Below, one piece after another: positions 15,913 through 25,304 of a DNA stretch of 64,000 nucleotides (its first letter is position 1; each line of letters opens with the position of its first letter). The notes beneath the pieces are model-generated. The model did not search any database. It was not told the DNA's origin and worked only from the letters and a program-made list of their open reading frames with translations. The translations under genes were made by a program, and so were the position numbers. Source of the stretch: Mucilaginibacter sp. SG564. GTDB lineage: Bacteria > Bacteroidota > Bacteroidia > Sphingobacteriales > Sphingobacteriaceae. Where the stretch lies: assembly GCF_013149275.1 (NCBI RefSeq), contig NZ_JABGNA010000010.1, positions 1 to 64,000 of the forward strand, in the 5' to 3' direction.

Positions 15913-16989
15913 ATGATGATGAACAACCCAATCTCAAACCCGGCAAAAACAGCTCTCATCGTTGGCGCCAATGGCGTTATCGGCACTAATCTTATTAACC
16001 ATCTTTTATCGCTTGGCGACTGGAATATTATTGGTCTGTCCCGGCGTGGGGGCACTTCTTCAGCAAACGTTAAATACATTTCGGTAAACCTTCTTGATAA
16101 AGGAGATACGGCCAAACAATTAAATTCCCTATCTGCAGTTACCCACATATTTTATGCAGCCTACCAGGACAAACCTACCTGGGCCGAACTGGTTGAGCCC
16201 AATTTAGCTATGCTGGTTAACGTAGTTAACGTTATTGAACCCATTGCTTTAAACCTGCAGCATATTAGCCTGATGCAGGGATATAAGGTTTATGGAGCTC
16301 ACCTGGGGCCATTTAAAACACCGGCCAAAGAGAGTGACGCCGGTCACATGCCGCCCGAGTTTAATGTTGATCAGCAAAATTTCCTGGAGCAACGGCAACA
16401 AGGCAAAAGCTGGACATGGTCGGCCATACGGCCTTCGGTAGTGGGAGGCACGGCTTTAGGCAACCCTATGAACCTGGCATTGCTTATCGCTGTTTATGCT
16501 ACCATCTCCAAAGAATTAGGCATCCCGTTACGCTTTCCGGGTAAACCAGGTGCTTATGACAAACTCATGGAAATGACCGATGCCGGACTCTTGGCAAAAG
16601 CAACTGTATGGGCGGCAACAAACCCAAATTGTGCCAACCAGGCTTTTAATATCAACAATGGCGACTTATTCCGCTGGAACGAAATGTGGCCTAAAATTGC
16701 CCGCTATTTTGATATGGAAACCGCGCCACCACTGCAAATGCCCCTGCAAACAGTGATGGCTGATAAAGCCCCGGTATGGGAAAAGATACAGGACAAATAT
16801 GAACTCGAAAAACACCGTTATGAAGGTGTTTCTTATTGGGGTTTCGGTGATTTTGTTTTCTCCTGGGATTATGATTTTTTTGCCGATGGTTCAAAAGCAC
16901 GTCGTTTTGGCTTTCACGAATATGTAGATACCGAACAAATGTTTGCTAATTTGTTTGATGAATTCCGCCGTAAAAAAGTGATTCCATAA
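15913..16989 (+). CDS. PRISE-type short-chain reductase (progesterone 5-beta-reductase / iridoid synthase-like)
   Basis: NAD(P)H-dependent reductase of the extended SDR fold, acting on enones in characterised plant relatives. The nucleotide-binding loop is VGANGVIGTN near the N-terminus, followed by LSRRGG, which suits NADPH. The active-site stretch SLMQGYKVYGAHLGP carries the family Lys and Tyr arrangement (K-x-Y-G) rather than YxxxK. Other landmarks are IRPSVVGG and AFNINNGDLFRWNEMWP, both usual in this family. The start is taken at the ATG cluster 15913-15921; an upstream TTG at 15856 would add residues before the fold that match nothing. The substrate in bacteria is unknown. Confidence 0.8.
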   Translation: MMMNNPISNPAKTALIVGANGVIGTNLINHLLSLGDWNIIGLSRRGGTSSANVKYISVNLLDKGDTAKQLNSLSAVTHIFYAAYQDKPTWAELVEPNLAMLVNVVNVIEPIALNLQHISLMQGYKVYGAHLGPFKTPAKESDAGHMPPEFNVDQQNFLEQRQQGKSWTWSAIRPSVVGGTALGNPMNLALLIAVYATISKELGIPLRFPGKPGAYDKLMEMTDAGLLAKATVWAATNPNCANQAFNINNGDLFRWNEMWPKIARYFDMETAPPLQMPLQTVMADKAPVWEKIQDKYELEKHRYEGVSYWGFGDFVFSWDYDFFADGSKARRFGFHEYVDTEQMFANLFDEFRRKKVIP

Positions 16990-16996
16990 GTTTACA

Positions 16997-17043
16997 CAGA
17001 ACAGCAGCAGGCATACTTTATTTGTATACCTGCTGCTGTTCTG
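16997..17043. terminator. bidirectional hairpin between convergent genes
   Basis: CAGAACAGCAGCAGG (16997-17011) pairs perfectly with CCTGCTGCTGTTCTG (17029-17043), with extra pairing of CATAC and GTAT(A)C inside. There is no strong T run, but the stem is long and lies between two converging stop codons. Confidence 0.65.
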
Positions 17044-17044
17044 A

Positions 17045-17359
17045 TCAATTGTTCACTGGCTGATAGATCTCCCGCTCCATAATAATATTCAGGCGGGTAA
17101 GCAATTCTGTTGGGTTAAAACCAATGCGTTGATATTCTGCTTGCACTGCAGCCTTTGCCAGATTCAAAGCATCTTCGCTTTCCCAATTGGCAACAGTGAT
17201 GCAAATAATGTTCCCGTTGTCGTCCTGTCGTTCATAAGCAGCATCCCCTAAAAAGCCCGGTAGATTTTTGATAAAGTTCCTGTTGAAATTCATCCGTTCG
17301 GTAAATTCCTGTTTACCGTTTTGGGGGATTATAAATTTGTCGATGAATATTTGTTTCAT
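17045..17359 (-). CDS. antibiotic-biosynthesis-monooxygenase (ABM) fold protein
   Basis: A 104-residue single-domain ferredoxin-like protein. Family features are the opening strand (KQIFIDKFIIP), the NFNRNFIKNLPGFLGD helix-loop, and ICITVANWESEDALNLAKAAVQAEY with the conserved Trp and following helix. Members are small dimeric monooxygenases or simply conserved stress proteins, so enzymatic activity is not assured. It lies 74 bases downstream of the AraC regulator on the same strand and is likely its target. Confidence 0.75.
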   Translation of the reverse strand: MKQIFIDKFIIPQNGKQEFTERMNFNRNFIKNLPGFLGDAAYERQDDNGNIICITVANWESEDALNLAKAAVQAEYQRIGFNPTELLTRLNIIMEREIYQPVNN

Positions 17360-17433
17360 GATGTTTTTGCTGGATTATTGTTGATTCAAAATTCAGCAAT
17401 CCAATTACCTAATAATTGTAAAAAATCATTAAT

Positions 17434-18213
17434 TTACCAGTAAATGGTCGATCTGAAAAACTCATACGGGGTTTGCCCGGTGAATGTTCTGAAGTCTTTT
17501 ATAAAATGGGCCTGATCAAAATAACCGGCAGATAAAGCGGCCTCGGTAAGATCGACCGTCGGATTATAGTTCTCGATCAGATTTCGTAAACGAACTATAG
17601 AAGAAAATTGCTTGGGAGAAGTACCTGTTATTTTCCGGAACCTTTTTTCGAATGGATCATGGCTAATGGGTAATGTACTTACCAGGTCTTTTATCCGCAC
17701 CATTCCTTTACCCATACGAATCTGCCGGATAGTTTGCTGTATAAGCGAATCGGCTTTGGCATGATATAATCTCGAAAGTAAAAATCGTTCCACAATAGCA
17801 ATGCGTTGAAAGCTATCATTTACTTCGTTCAATTGCTCTTCTATTTCGGCCACTTTCTGCCTCCCGATCAGGTCATCCAACGCTAAGCTTACACCAAATA
17901 TTTCATGCAGCGGTTCTTTAAAGAACGGGGCTGCTCCTCCCGGCTTAAAAATAACGAGCAGTGTTGCGGCCTGCGCTAAATAATTAATCAAACGAACCGA
18001 TTTTCGCAGTCCCGTAATGACCGTGCCAGGCAAATTATTTTTTATTCCGGCAACTTCATCACTTATGGTGCCTCTATACCTAAAACTCATAACCACGGAG
18101 GTATCCGGTAATACACGGTTTTCCATCCCCTGCTCACTTTCAATAAAAAGATAGTGTTCAACAAAGGGTTTTAAAATATCAGCAGGAAGGTGCCGCTCCA
18201 TTTTCATGATCAC
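17434..18213 (-). CDS. AraC-family transcriptional regulator
   Basis: DNA-binding regulator. The N-terminal half (about 5-130) has the sensor domain seen in AraC proteins of Bacteroidota (LPDTSVVMSFRYRG, VIFKPGGAAPFFKEP). The C-terminal AraC domain has two helix-turn-helix units, seen as LVSTLPISHDPFEKRFRKITG and TEAALSAGYFDQAHFIKDFRTFTGQTPYEF (about 225-255). Length 259. The start is ambiguous between the ATG at 18213 and the third-codon-later ATG at 18204 (MERHLPA). It precedes the ABM-fold gene and is divergent from the NHL cargo gene. Confidence 0.85.
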   Translation of the reverse strand: MIMKMERHLPADILKPFVEHYLFIESEQGMENRVLPDTSVVMSFRYRGTISDEVAGIKNNLPGTVITGLRKSVRLINYLAQAATLLVIFKPGGAAPFFKEPLHEIFGVSLALDDLIGRQKVAEIEEQLNEVNDSFQRIAIVERFLLSRLYHAKADSLIQQTIRQIRMGKGMVRIKDLVSTLPISHDPFEKRFRKITGTSPKQFSSIVRLRNLIENYNPTVDLTEAALSAGYFDQAHFIKDFRTFTGQTPYEFFRSTIYW

Positions 18214-18416
18214 TAATTTAAATTTAAACCTTACACTTTAGTTTATAGTATTGTCATCTTTTGCAGATCGACAATAAGAGGATTCATTAAATAATGAATA
18301 ATATGGATACAAGCACGCTGAACATAATGAACCGCTTTTTCGTTTAATTTGCTAATTAACAGCTTTGTGTTAACTCACGGGTAATAAAATGTATTACCTG
18401 TAATGCAAGGAAAAAG

Positions 18417-21017
18417 ATGCTTTCAACCTTTATTTCAGCTTTTACCTGTCACCTAAAAAACAATAGGATAATTACTGGTGCATCCGGAGCATTAAAAAAA
18501 GGTCTATATGTATTTTGCTTTTTAATTTTTGCCTTTGGTAAAGCCCTTGCACAAGCTCCGCACATTATTCCTAAAACGGCTGTGAGATTGCAACTTGACG
18601 AAACCGGTCATAAAACCGTTGTGTTTACCGATGTTGCCGATGTCACGGGACTTGTCACAAACGGAACCACAGTGGTTAATACTCCAAATCTCGACTGTTC
18701 ATCCCTTGGTGCACAAAGTATATCGGTAACAGCCAGCAATGGTACACCGGGTACAACGGTAACCCAATCCATACCGGTTATAGTTACCAGTAAACCAGTA
18801 TTCCCAGATTATCATGATATAACCATCCCGGCAGATAATAGCTGCAATACGCTTTTGCCTGATTATACCACGATGTTTGTACCCCACGATATCTGTCCAA
18901 ACGCTATACTTAGCATTAAGCAGGAGCCTCTTCCAGGTACTCCTTTAAACGTAAATCAACCAACTAATATAACGCTTACTGCCAGCGACCAGTTTGGTGG
19001 CATTACGGCTATTTTTTTTACAGTTACTTCTTATGCTATTCCGGTAATTTTCCCTCGCCCCGGACCTATAACACTTAAATTAAGCGAAAGTGGAGGCTAC
19101 CAAGTACAGGTAGCAGATCTGGGCTCTCCATTTGTATGCGATGGCAGCACACTAACCAATACCATAAATCCTCAAAATTTAACTTGCGCCAATCTTGGCA
19201 ATCAAACCATTACGCTCACTAGTAGTAATTTACGCCCTAATCCACAGGCTGTAACTTTTAGCGTACCCTCTGACGCGATAACCGACGCGGCCGGCAATAT
19301 TTATGTAGCGGATGGTTATAGCTGCAGCATCAGAAAGATAGCGAGTGATGGCACCGTAACAACTTTTGCGGGTGGCAGTGGCTGTGGCTATGCCGATGGT
19401 AACGCCACTACGGCAAAATTTAAAGTACTTAACGGCATTACTATCGATCCTTCGGGGAACCTGTATGTAATTGACGAGAATGACCGCGTACGGAAGATAG
19501 CACCTGATGGTACCGTTACCACTATAGCAGGTAACGGGCAGAACCAAACTCTTGATGGACTGGGCACAGCCGCGAGCTTCCAGGATCCAAAAGGTATCAC
19601 TATAGATGCTGCCGGTAATTTGTATATCACTCAGGGCGATTACCTGATCCGCAAGGTAACGCCTGGCGGAATGGTTACTACTATTACCGCGCCCTCCTCT
19701 GTTTCCAAATTAAACAACCCTGTAGGCGTAACTACAGATCCGCTCGGAAACTTATATATAACCGATTATACCAGCGCTATTAAAAAAATAGCTCCCGATG
19801 GAACCATAACCATAATAGCAGGTCATGACGGCTCGGGGTTTACGGATGGTATAGGTGCCGCGGCAAGCTTTAATCAGCCTAAAGGCATTACCAGGGACAA
19901 TCTGGGGAATTTATATATAACTGATTCAAAGAATAACGCTATCCGCAAGATCGATCCATCGGGCAAGGTTATTACACTTGTACTGTCAACAACTAACCCC
20001 AACGATAAAGCTACTTTAAATAATCCTATCGGCATCAAATTGGATCCGTTTGGCAACCTCATCGTAGTTGATACCGATAATGAGCGTATTGTACGTATAA
20101 CCCCTTCTGGGCAGCTTACCACCATTGCGGGGAATGGCATAGTTGGCAATAATAACGGCAATACCAATACACCCGCCATGCTGGGCGGTACGGTTTCTAT
20201 CGATGTTCCGGTAACGGTATTAAGTTCTATTAACTCTACCTCTCCACAGGCGGGAATTACATCCACCATAAGTTCCGTGCCGGCCGATGCTACTGTATGT
20301 GCCGGCAAATCCATTGATTTTACGGCAACGATACCTAATGGCACTTCTGTTAACAGCTATCAATGGCAGGTAAACGGTGTTAGCGTCGGAACAAACCAGT
20401 CAACTTTTAGCAGTAACAATTTACAAAATGATGATGTAGTTACCTGCATTACAACCAATAACGCAAGTTGTACCGTACCGCAAACCAGTTTGCCCATACA
20501 AGTTCATATTAACCCTGCGCCGGGGATTGTTTTTGATCAAAACCCTACCATAAAACTGGGCGAAAGTGTTACGCTAAACCCACAGCTATCCGGAGATATC
20601 GTTTCTTTAAGCTGGTCGCCTTCATTTGGTCTTAATAGTACCACTACGCCATATCCGCTGGCATTTCCAGGTGTTACTACTACTTATTATCTCACGGCTA
20701 CCTCATCGCTCAATTGCCAAACCATAGTACCGGTTACGGTTACCGTAATAAGCCCCATTCATATTCCCAATACATTTACACCCAATGGTGACGGCTTTAA
20801 CGATGTATGGAAAATTGACGACCTGGTTAATTATCCAAATTGTACAGTTAACATATTTAATCGCTATGGACAGGCCTTATTTCATACCAACGGCTATGGC
20901 ACGCCGTGGGATGGCACTTATCATGGCAGCCAGGTACCACCGGGTACTTACTATTATATCATCGACTTAAAAAATGGCAGTAAACCCTTATCCGGATGGG
21001 TGGCTATTATCCGATAA
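18417..21017 (+). CDS. NHL-propeller surface protein with T9SS type-B sorting domain
   Basis: Secreted by the type IX system. A long signal segment ends at GKALAQ. Residues about 45-280 hold immunoglobulin-like beta modules. Residues about 286-571 hold six NHL repeats, each with a DxxGNLYITD-like core followed by IRKI.PDGTVTTIAG, which should form a six-bladed propeller. Another Ig-like region follows (VCAGKSIDFTA, about 620-690). The C-terminal 85 residues (about 782-866) start HIPNTFTPNGDGFNDVW and end with GSKPLSGWVAIIR, the type-B sorting signal. The propeller seems inserted inside one Ig-like module (see findings). Function is probably adhesion or binding; no catalytic motif is seen. Confidence 0.88.
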   Translation: MLSTFISAFTCHLKNNRIITGASGALKKGLYVFCFLIFAFGKALAQAPHIIPKTAVRLQLDETGHKTVVFTDVADVTGLVTNGTTVVNTPNLDCSSLGAQSISVTASNGTPGTTVTQSIPVIVTSKPVFPDYHDITIPADNSCNTLLPDYTTMFVPHDICPNAILSIKQEPLPGTPLNVNQPTNITLTASDQFGGITAIFFTVTSYAIPVIFPRPGPITLKLSESGGYQVQVADLGSPFVCDGSTLTNTINPQNLTCANLGNQTITLTSSNLRPNPQAVTFSVPSDAITDAAGNIYVADGYSCSIRKIASDGTVTTFAGGSGCGYADGNATTAKFKVLNGITIDPSGNLYVIDENDRVRKIAPDGTVTTIAGNGQNQTLDGLGTAASFQDPKGITIDAAGNLYITQGDYLIRKVTPGGMVTTITAPSSVSKLNNPVGVTTDPLGNLYITDYTSAIKKIAPDGTITIIAGHDGSGFTDGIGAAASFNQPKGITRDNLGNLYITDSKNNAIRKIDPSGKVITLVLSTTNPNDKATLNNPIGIKLDPFGNLIVVDTDNERIVRITPSGQLTTIAGNGIVGNNNGNTNTPAMLGGTVSIDVPVTVLSSINSTSPQAGITSTISSVPADATVCAGKSIDFTATIPNGTSVNSYQWQVNGVSVGTNQSTFSSNNLQNDDVVTCITTNNASCTVPQTSLPIQVHINPAPGIVFDQNPTIKLGESVTLNPQLSGDIVSLSWSPSFGLNSTTTPYPLAFPGVTTTYYLTATSSLNCQTIVPVTVTVISPIHIPNTFTPNGDGFNDVWKIDDLVNYPNCTVNIFNRYGQALFHTNGYGTPWDGTYHGSQVPPGTYYYIIDLKNGSKPLSGWVAIIR

Positions 21018-21030
21018 TAGATTAACAATA

Positions 21031-21381
21031 CTACAGATGCGCAAGTATATTGATCAGCTTGCCAAATGGATCACGTACATAAAAGCGCCTTACTCCCCAT
21101 GGTTCGTCAACCGGTCCATATTCTATGCCGAATCCTGCTTTACGCACCCGTTCAATCGCAGCGTTAATATCATCAACTTCTATGGAAATATCCGGAACCG
21201 GCGTACCCGATCCCCCCTCAAATGCAAAGCTGATCTGGATGTTCATCTCTTCATCAGAGCCGTATGTTGCTATCCAGCCATGATCCATTATCAGATCAAG
21301 CCCTAATACCTCCTGGTAGAAACGTTTGGCTTCCGCAACATCAGGCGTGTTGATATTAGTAACAATTCGTTTTACTTTCAT
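21031..21381 (-). CDS. VOC-superfamily protein (glyoxalase/dioxygenase fold)
   Basis: A 116-residue vicinal-oxygen-chelate protein with two beta-alpha-beta-beta-beta modules: VTNINTPDVAEAKRFYQEVLGLDLI at the N-terminus and the matching DDINAAIERVRKAGFGIEYGP to RRFYVRDPFGKLINILAHL at the C-terminus. The N-terminal His and C-terminal Glu metal ligands of true glyoxalase I are not evident, so binding or resistance function is as likely as catalysis. It is 14 bases downstream of the DMT transporter gene and should be co-transcribed. It converges with the NHL cargo gene with a gap of 13 bases. Confidence 0.8.
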   Translation of the reverse strand: MKVKRIVTNINTPDVAEAKRFYQEVLGLDLIMDHGWIATYGSDEEMNIQISFAFEGGSGTPVPDISIEVDDINAAIERVRKAGFGIEYGPVDEPWGVRRFYVRDPFGKLINILAHL

Positions 21382-21395
21382 CGATATAATATATC

Positions 21396-22298
21396 TTAAT
21401 TGGCTAATTGACTTCTTCTGGTGCTTAGCACAATTCCACCTAAAACTAAAACAGCACCAGCTATCTGCAAAATATTAATATGCTCATTTAAAAAAATAAG
21501 CGAAATGAGCAATCCAACTACGGGGTCAAGATTAGCAAAATTTCCAACCTGCGAAGCTGTTAACAACCGGAGAGACTTACTATAAAGAAAATAACATATA
21601 CCGGAGGATACCGCACCAAGATACAGGATAACTAACCACGAATTAAGGTGAATAACAGGCCAACCTGTGTACCGGTTCTCAAATATGGCGGCTGGTAATA
21701 AACATGCTGAACCAACAAGGGTACTCAAGCTGGTTATTAATAAAGGGTTGAAATGGGCCGCTTTTTTGGACATAATAGTATATGCAGCCCAGGAAACTAC
21801 AGCAACAATCATTAACAGATTACCGGTTATACTATTCCGCGTATCAGTGTTATTGTCGCTTGATAAAAAGCCGATCAGCATTACACCAATTAAAGAGGCA
21901 ATTATCCCGATAACCTGCACAGCAGACAGTTTTTCTTTAAGGAATACAGCGGCAAATAAAGCTATACAAACCGGTATAAAGCCCTGTATTAAAGAACCTA
22001 CTGACGCCGATGTCATTTGAGCCGAGAGATTGAAAAGGGTATAAAAGCAGGTAACGCCTGATAAACCCATAAATATGATGTAGGGCCAGGGTACACCTAT
22101 CAAATAGGCTCTGATCGGCTTATCTTTAGTAATAAAAAAAGTAAGCAGTAAAGTAACAGCCCCCACAGAACAACGGCAAAAAGCAAGTGTTAACGGAGCA
22201 ACATCATTGATAATGATCTTGGTTACAGGATAACTGCTTCCCCAAACAATCATAACAAACAATATGCTGCTTAGACCTATGAATTTCTTATTTAACAT
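21396..22298 (-). CDS. DMT-superfamily (EamA) inner-membrane transporter
   Basis: Predicted metabolite exporter with ten membrane helices arranged as two EamA repeats. The first repeat starts with IGLSSILFVMIVWGSSYPVTK, with the typical WGSS motif, and the second with TGNLLMIVAVVSWAAYTIMSKKAA. The C-terminus has LNEHINILQIAGAVLVLGGIVLS, the usual last two helices. The 300-residue length is standard. The substrate is unknown. It is the first gene of a pair with the VOC protein downstream. Confidence 0.88.
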   Translation of the reverse strand: MLNKKFIGLSSILFVMIVWGSSYPVTKIIINDVAPLTLAFCRCSVGAVTLLLTFFITKDKPIRAYLIGVPWPYIIFMGLSGVTCFYTLFNLSAQMTSASVGSLIQGFIPVCIALFAAVFLKEKLSAVQVIGIIASLIGVMLIGFLSSDNNTDTRNSITGNLLMIVAVVSWAAYTIMSKKAAHFNPLLITSLSTLVGSACLLPAAIFENRYTGWPVIHLNSWLVILYLGAVSSGICYFLYSKSLRLLTASQVGNFANLDPVVGLLISLIFLNEHINILQIAGAVLVLGGIVLSTRRSQLAN

Positions 22299-22394
22299 TT
22301 TTTCAAGATACCACTATTTGATAATTTGTGATAAATAATCAAACAAATGAGTATAATGACTGAGATGATATGACCATTAAGAATTTTTTAAAAC

Positions 22395-22428
22395 AAAAAA
22401 GCGCCCCGTATCTCACCCCGGGACGCTG
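22395..22428 (-). terminator. terminator of the double-SusCD operon
   Basis: On the minus strand AGCGTCCCG pairs with CGGGGCGCT (one G-U pair) and is followed by TTTTTTG. It lies 54 bases beyond the last gene of the operon (22482). Confidence 0.8.
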
Positions 22429-22481
22429 TATCAATATATTATATCAACTATATCTCAAAAAGAGTTTATCAATATCATAGG

Positions 22482-23519
22482 TTAATCAACCCTTCTAAAA
22501 TCAATGTTAGTCAATTTTATACCTCCTGTGCCCAGATTATCCCCTCCGGATTTTATAACCAGCCAAACGGTACCAGCGTTAGGAAATGAAACCACATTAC
22601 CACTGCCGGCACATTTAACGGCCGATAACAAACCGTTAAAAGGCGTGTTTCCACAACCTGTCCAGGTATTTAGTGCCATACGTATGCCACCGCTGTTATA
22701 ATCTGTACCCTGAGTTGGCGCTACGGTGCTCAGGTAAACCTCAAACCAGGTATTGGTGGCACCCTGTCCCTTTACATTAAAATCAATTTTATAATTCTTA
22801 TTGGCCCTAACCTGGAATGGCTGATAAACACCCTGATGCCCGCCGTTACCTCCTGCTGCCAATATGCTTCCGTCGTTATTAACCGTAAAGGTTACATTGT
22901 CATTCGAAGCGATCTTTAAAACCGTCCACTTGGTTTTATCAACCATATTAGTTATCGGAGTAACTGCATCCAGCAACTGGTCTACATTAAAATAAATAAT
23001 GACCTTGTTCATATCGGTGTTTACCTCCTGCTTTGATGAGTTGGCTATTTTTATACCTAAGGCGGCCGTTTTTCCTCCATACTTTGACATAGAGGCTATC
23101 TTTATTTTAGGTATGATACTCCCTTTCATAATATGATTATCAAGCACAACAGAATCTTTTGGTGATATTGTATAATCAGCGGGATCAAGTATAACGGTAT
23201 TGGCAGGCAAAGCACCTGATGAAACCAAACTTGCTATCGCCGCATTATCAACGCTCACATCTACCGTTAAAGCATTAAAATTAGACTCGCCGCCACGATA
23301 AACAGGCACAGAAAAATTAGCCGTCCCAGCCGTGCTGTCAACAACCAGTTTGCTGTCAGTAATTACGTCTACAAGTCCATTCGGCTTTTCGGCCTGGGGT
23401 AAATAAACTTTTACCGCCGGGTTTGATTTTACGCCTTCCAGGTATTCCTGTTTGCAGGAAGCGAGGATCAAAACCATGCAGGCAGCCCATTTTAATATTG
23501 ATGATACATGAATTTTCAT
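22482..23519 (-). CDS. surface glycan-binding-type lipoprotein with DUF1735 domain
   Basis: Last gene of the double-SusCD operon, probably an outer-membrane lipoprotein that binds the same glycan. The lipobox LILASC places the lipid on Cys22, followed by KQEYLEG. The N-terminal DUF1735 (BT_3987-like) module covers about 35-190 (VYRGGESNFNALTVDVSVD, LDPADYTISPKDSVVL). The C-terminal 150 residues look like a beta-sandwich binding module (MVDKTKWTVLKIASND, NYKIDFNVKGQGATNTWFEVYLS, VWLVIKSGG). No catalytic residues were found. It starts 71 bases after the preceding susD. Confidence 0.8.
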   Translation of the reverse strand: MKIHVSSILKWAACMVLILASCKQEYLEGVKSNPAVKVYLPQAEKPNGLVDVITDSKLVVDSTAGTANFSVPVYRGGESNFNALTVDVSVDNAAIASLVSSGALPANTVILDPADYTISPKDSVVLDNHIMKGSIIPKIKIASMSKYGGKTAALGIKIANSSKQEVNTDMNKVIIYFNVDQLLDAVTPITNMVDKTKWTVLKIASNDNVTFTVNNDGSILAAGGNGGHQGVYQPFQVRANKNYKIDFNVKGQGATNTWFEVYLSTVAPTQGTDYNSGGIRMALNTWTGCGNTPFNGLLSAVKCAGSGNVVSFPNAGTVWLVIKSGGDNLGTGGIKLTNIDFRRVD

Positions 23520-23590
23520 AAAATATTTTTTTAATTCTTAATATTTAAGAGGGATCATTATACTTTGTCTGCATAATGATCCGTATACTA

Positions 23591-25279
23591 TTACCAACCT
23601 GGGTTTTGCTTCCAATTGGTTTTCGCGATCTCGCTTTGCGGAATCGGGAACCAATTCATTTTTTCGTCAAATACCCGTGCTTCCAATTGCTTAACTGCAT
23701 AGCTATTTGAACCTCCGGTATTCGTGATCTCGATACGGCTTACCGGAGTTTTGAAATAAACGGAACCTTCTTTCCATCTGCGGACATCCCAGAAACGCTG
23801 ATCTTCATAACTCAATTCCACATTACGCTCATGTTCAATAGCTTGTTGGCTCAGCGCTGTTAATACCGGCATTTTTACACGTTGCCTTACCTTGTTGAGG
23901 GCCTGTGAGGCAGTCATTCCATATCCTTGCGGATCGGCATCGGTGCCATAAGCATTATACATGGCCTCTGCATAATTCAACAGGAGCTCGCCGTACCTGA
24001 AATAGATCCAGGCATGATTGGCTGTAGTGTTATTAACTAAATCGATAGATTGATTGACCCATTTTGACAGGTAGTAGCCTGTTTTAGTGGCATTTTGTTT
24101 TGGCAAACCACTATTACCACCGGTAAATGTTTCGATAGCGGTAGATTTAAATGTAGATCCATTATATACCACGGTGGCAGCAAAACGGGGGTCACGGTTC
24201 TGATAGGGGTTTGCAGCCTGATCCGGATTATTCCAGCTAAAGGGCACCGCACCGGTTATATTACCCGAGCCGTCCTTTTGAAGCACTTCAAAACTCTCTA
24301 CAAAGTTTTCAGTCGGTGCAATACTCTTACCTCTGCTATTCTGAAATGCAATTGGGTAATTAGCATATTCCACAGTATTGATAGCACCATAACGCCTATA
24401 AAATATAAGCTCGGCGGAGGTTGTGCTATTTGCTCCATATAAATTGGCATAATTAGCATCGAGCGAATAGGTGCCCAAAGCTATTACATCATGTGCAGCA
24501 GCAGCAGCCTGGGCCCATGTTACCGTTGAACCATTATCTTTAAAAAGCGGGCTGGCCCCGTATAACAAAGCTTTTGCTTTTAGCGCCTTTATTGCCCCTT
24601 GCGTAACACGGCCTGCCTCATACCATGAATAAGGGCTCAGGTTAGCAGGTATAATAGCTGCCGACTTATCGCATAAGGAAACAATATATTTTAGACACTC
24701 GTCAAGAGAGTTTCTTTGTGCATTTTTCCAGGTGTTGGCATCATCATAATCAAACGGCTGATCAAAAATAGGTACACCTCCATAACGCTTAACCAACTCG
24801 AAGTAGAAAAACGCTTTTAAAAAAAGTGTTTCGCCTTCCATAAATTTAATGTTATTCCGGGCGTTAAAATAAGCGGTTGAATCTGTCGATGTGATCTTAT
24901 CTTTAATATAGGAAATATCAACCGCGCTTTTATTTTTCAGGTAAAGATTGGCTTGTCTTATGCCTTTAAAGTTCCGGGCCCAAACATCAGCAGGGTTATT
25001 GTACTGATTCCAGGTACCGGTGTTATAGATTTGCGATGTATCTAAAGGGTTGGTCGCTTCTGCATTATCGGTAGCTGCCTCCATATCCAGGTTGGCAAAG
25101 CCATCGGGCAGGTAACTATAAGTATTCCAAACCTGTTGCTGTACATAGGTATAGTTGCTGTAAAGTTTATCAACAGTAACACCGGCCTGTAAAGTTTGCA
25201 CATCCAGATAATCACGCTTACAGGAGTAAAGCAGCGTACCCATGGCCAGTAATGCTATTATATATCTATTTTTTTTCAT
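23591..25279 (-). CDS. SusD/RagB-family lipoprotein, second pair of the operon
   Basis: Partner of the SusC at 25305. Lipobox LLYSC with Cys20, then KRDYLDVQ. Conserved SusD features are EGETLFLKAFFYFELVKRYGGVPIFDQPFDY (about 150-180, quoted in part), the helical LKAKALLYGASPLF, and the C-terminal WFPIPQSEIAKTNWKQNPGW ending. The 562-residue length is within range. It begins 25 bases after the susC stop. Confidence 0.93.
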   Translation of the reverse strand: MKKNRYIIALLAMGTLLYSCKRDYLDVQTLQAGVTVDKLYSNYTYVQQQVWNTYSYLPDGFANLDMEAATDNAEATNPLDTSQIYNTGTWNQYNNPADVWARNFKGIRQANLYLKNKSAVDISYIKDKITSTDSTAYFNARNNIKFMEGETLFLKAFFYFELVKRYGGVPIFDQPFDYDDANTWKNAQRNSLDECLKYIVSLCDKSAAIIPANLSPYSWYEAGRVTQGAIKALKAKALLYGASPLFKDNGSTVTWAQAAAAAHDVIALGTYSLDANYANLYGANSTTSAELIFYRRYGAINTVEYANYPIAFQNSRGKSIAPTENFVESFEVLQKDGSGNITGAVPFSWNNPDQAANPYQNRDPRFAATVVYNGSTFKSTAIETFTGGNSGLPKQNATKTGYYLSKWVNQSIDLVNNTTANHAWIYFRYGELLLNYAEAMYNAYGTDADPQGYGMTASQALNKVRQRVKMPVLTALSQQAIEHERNVELSYEDQRFWDVRRWKEGSVYFKTPVSRIEITNTGGSNSYAVKQLEARVFDEKMNWFPIPQSEIAKTNWKQNPGW

Positions 25280-25304
25280 TTCCTTGTAATTACAATTGTT
25301 TATA

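Noticed and set aside
19277..20130. NHL repeats as a tandem DNA repeat or CRISPR-like array
   Set aside because: The periodicity is in the protein blades; the DNA is diverged and in one frame without spacers.
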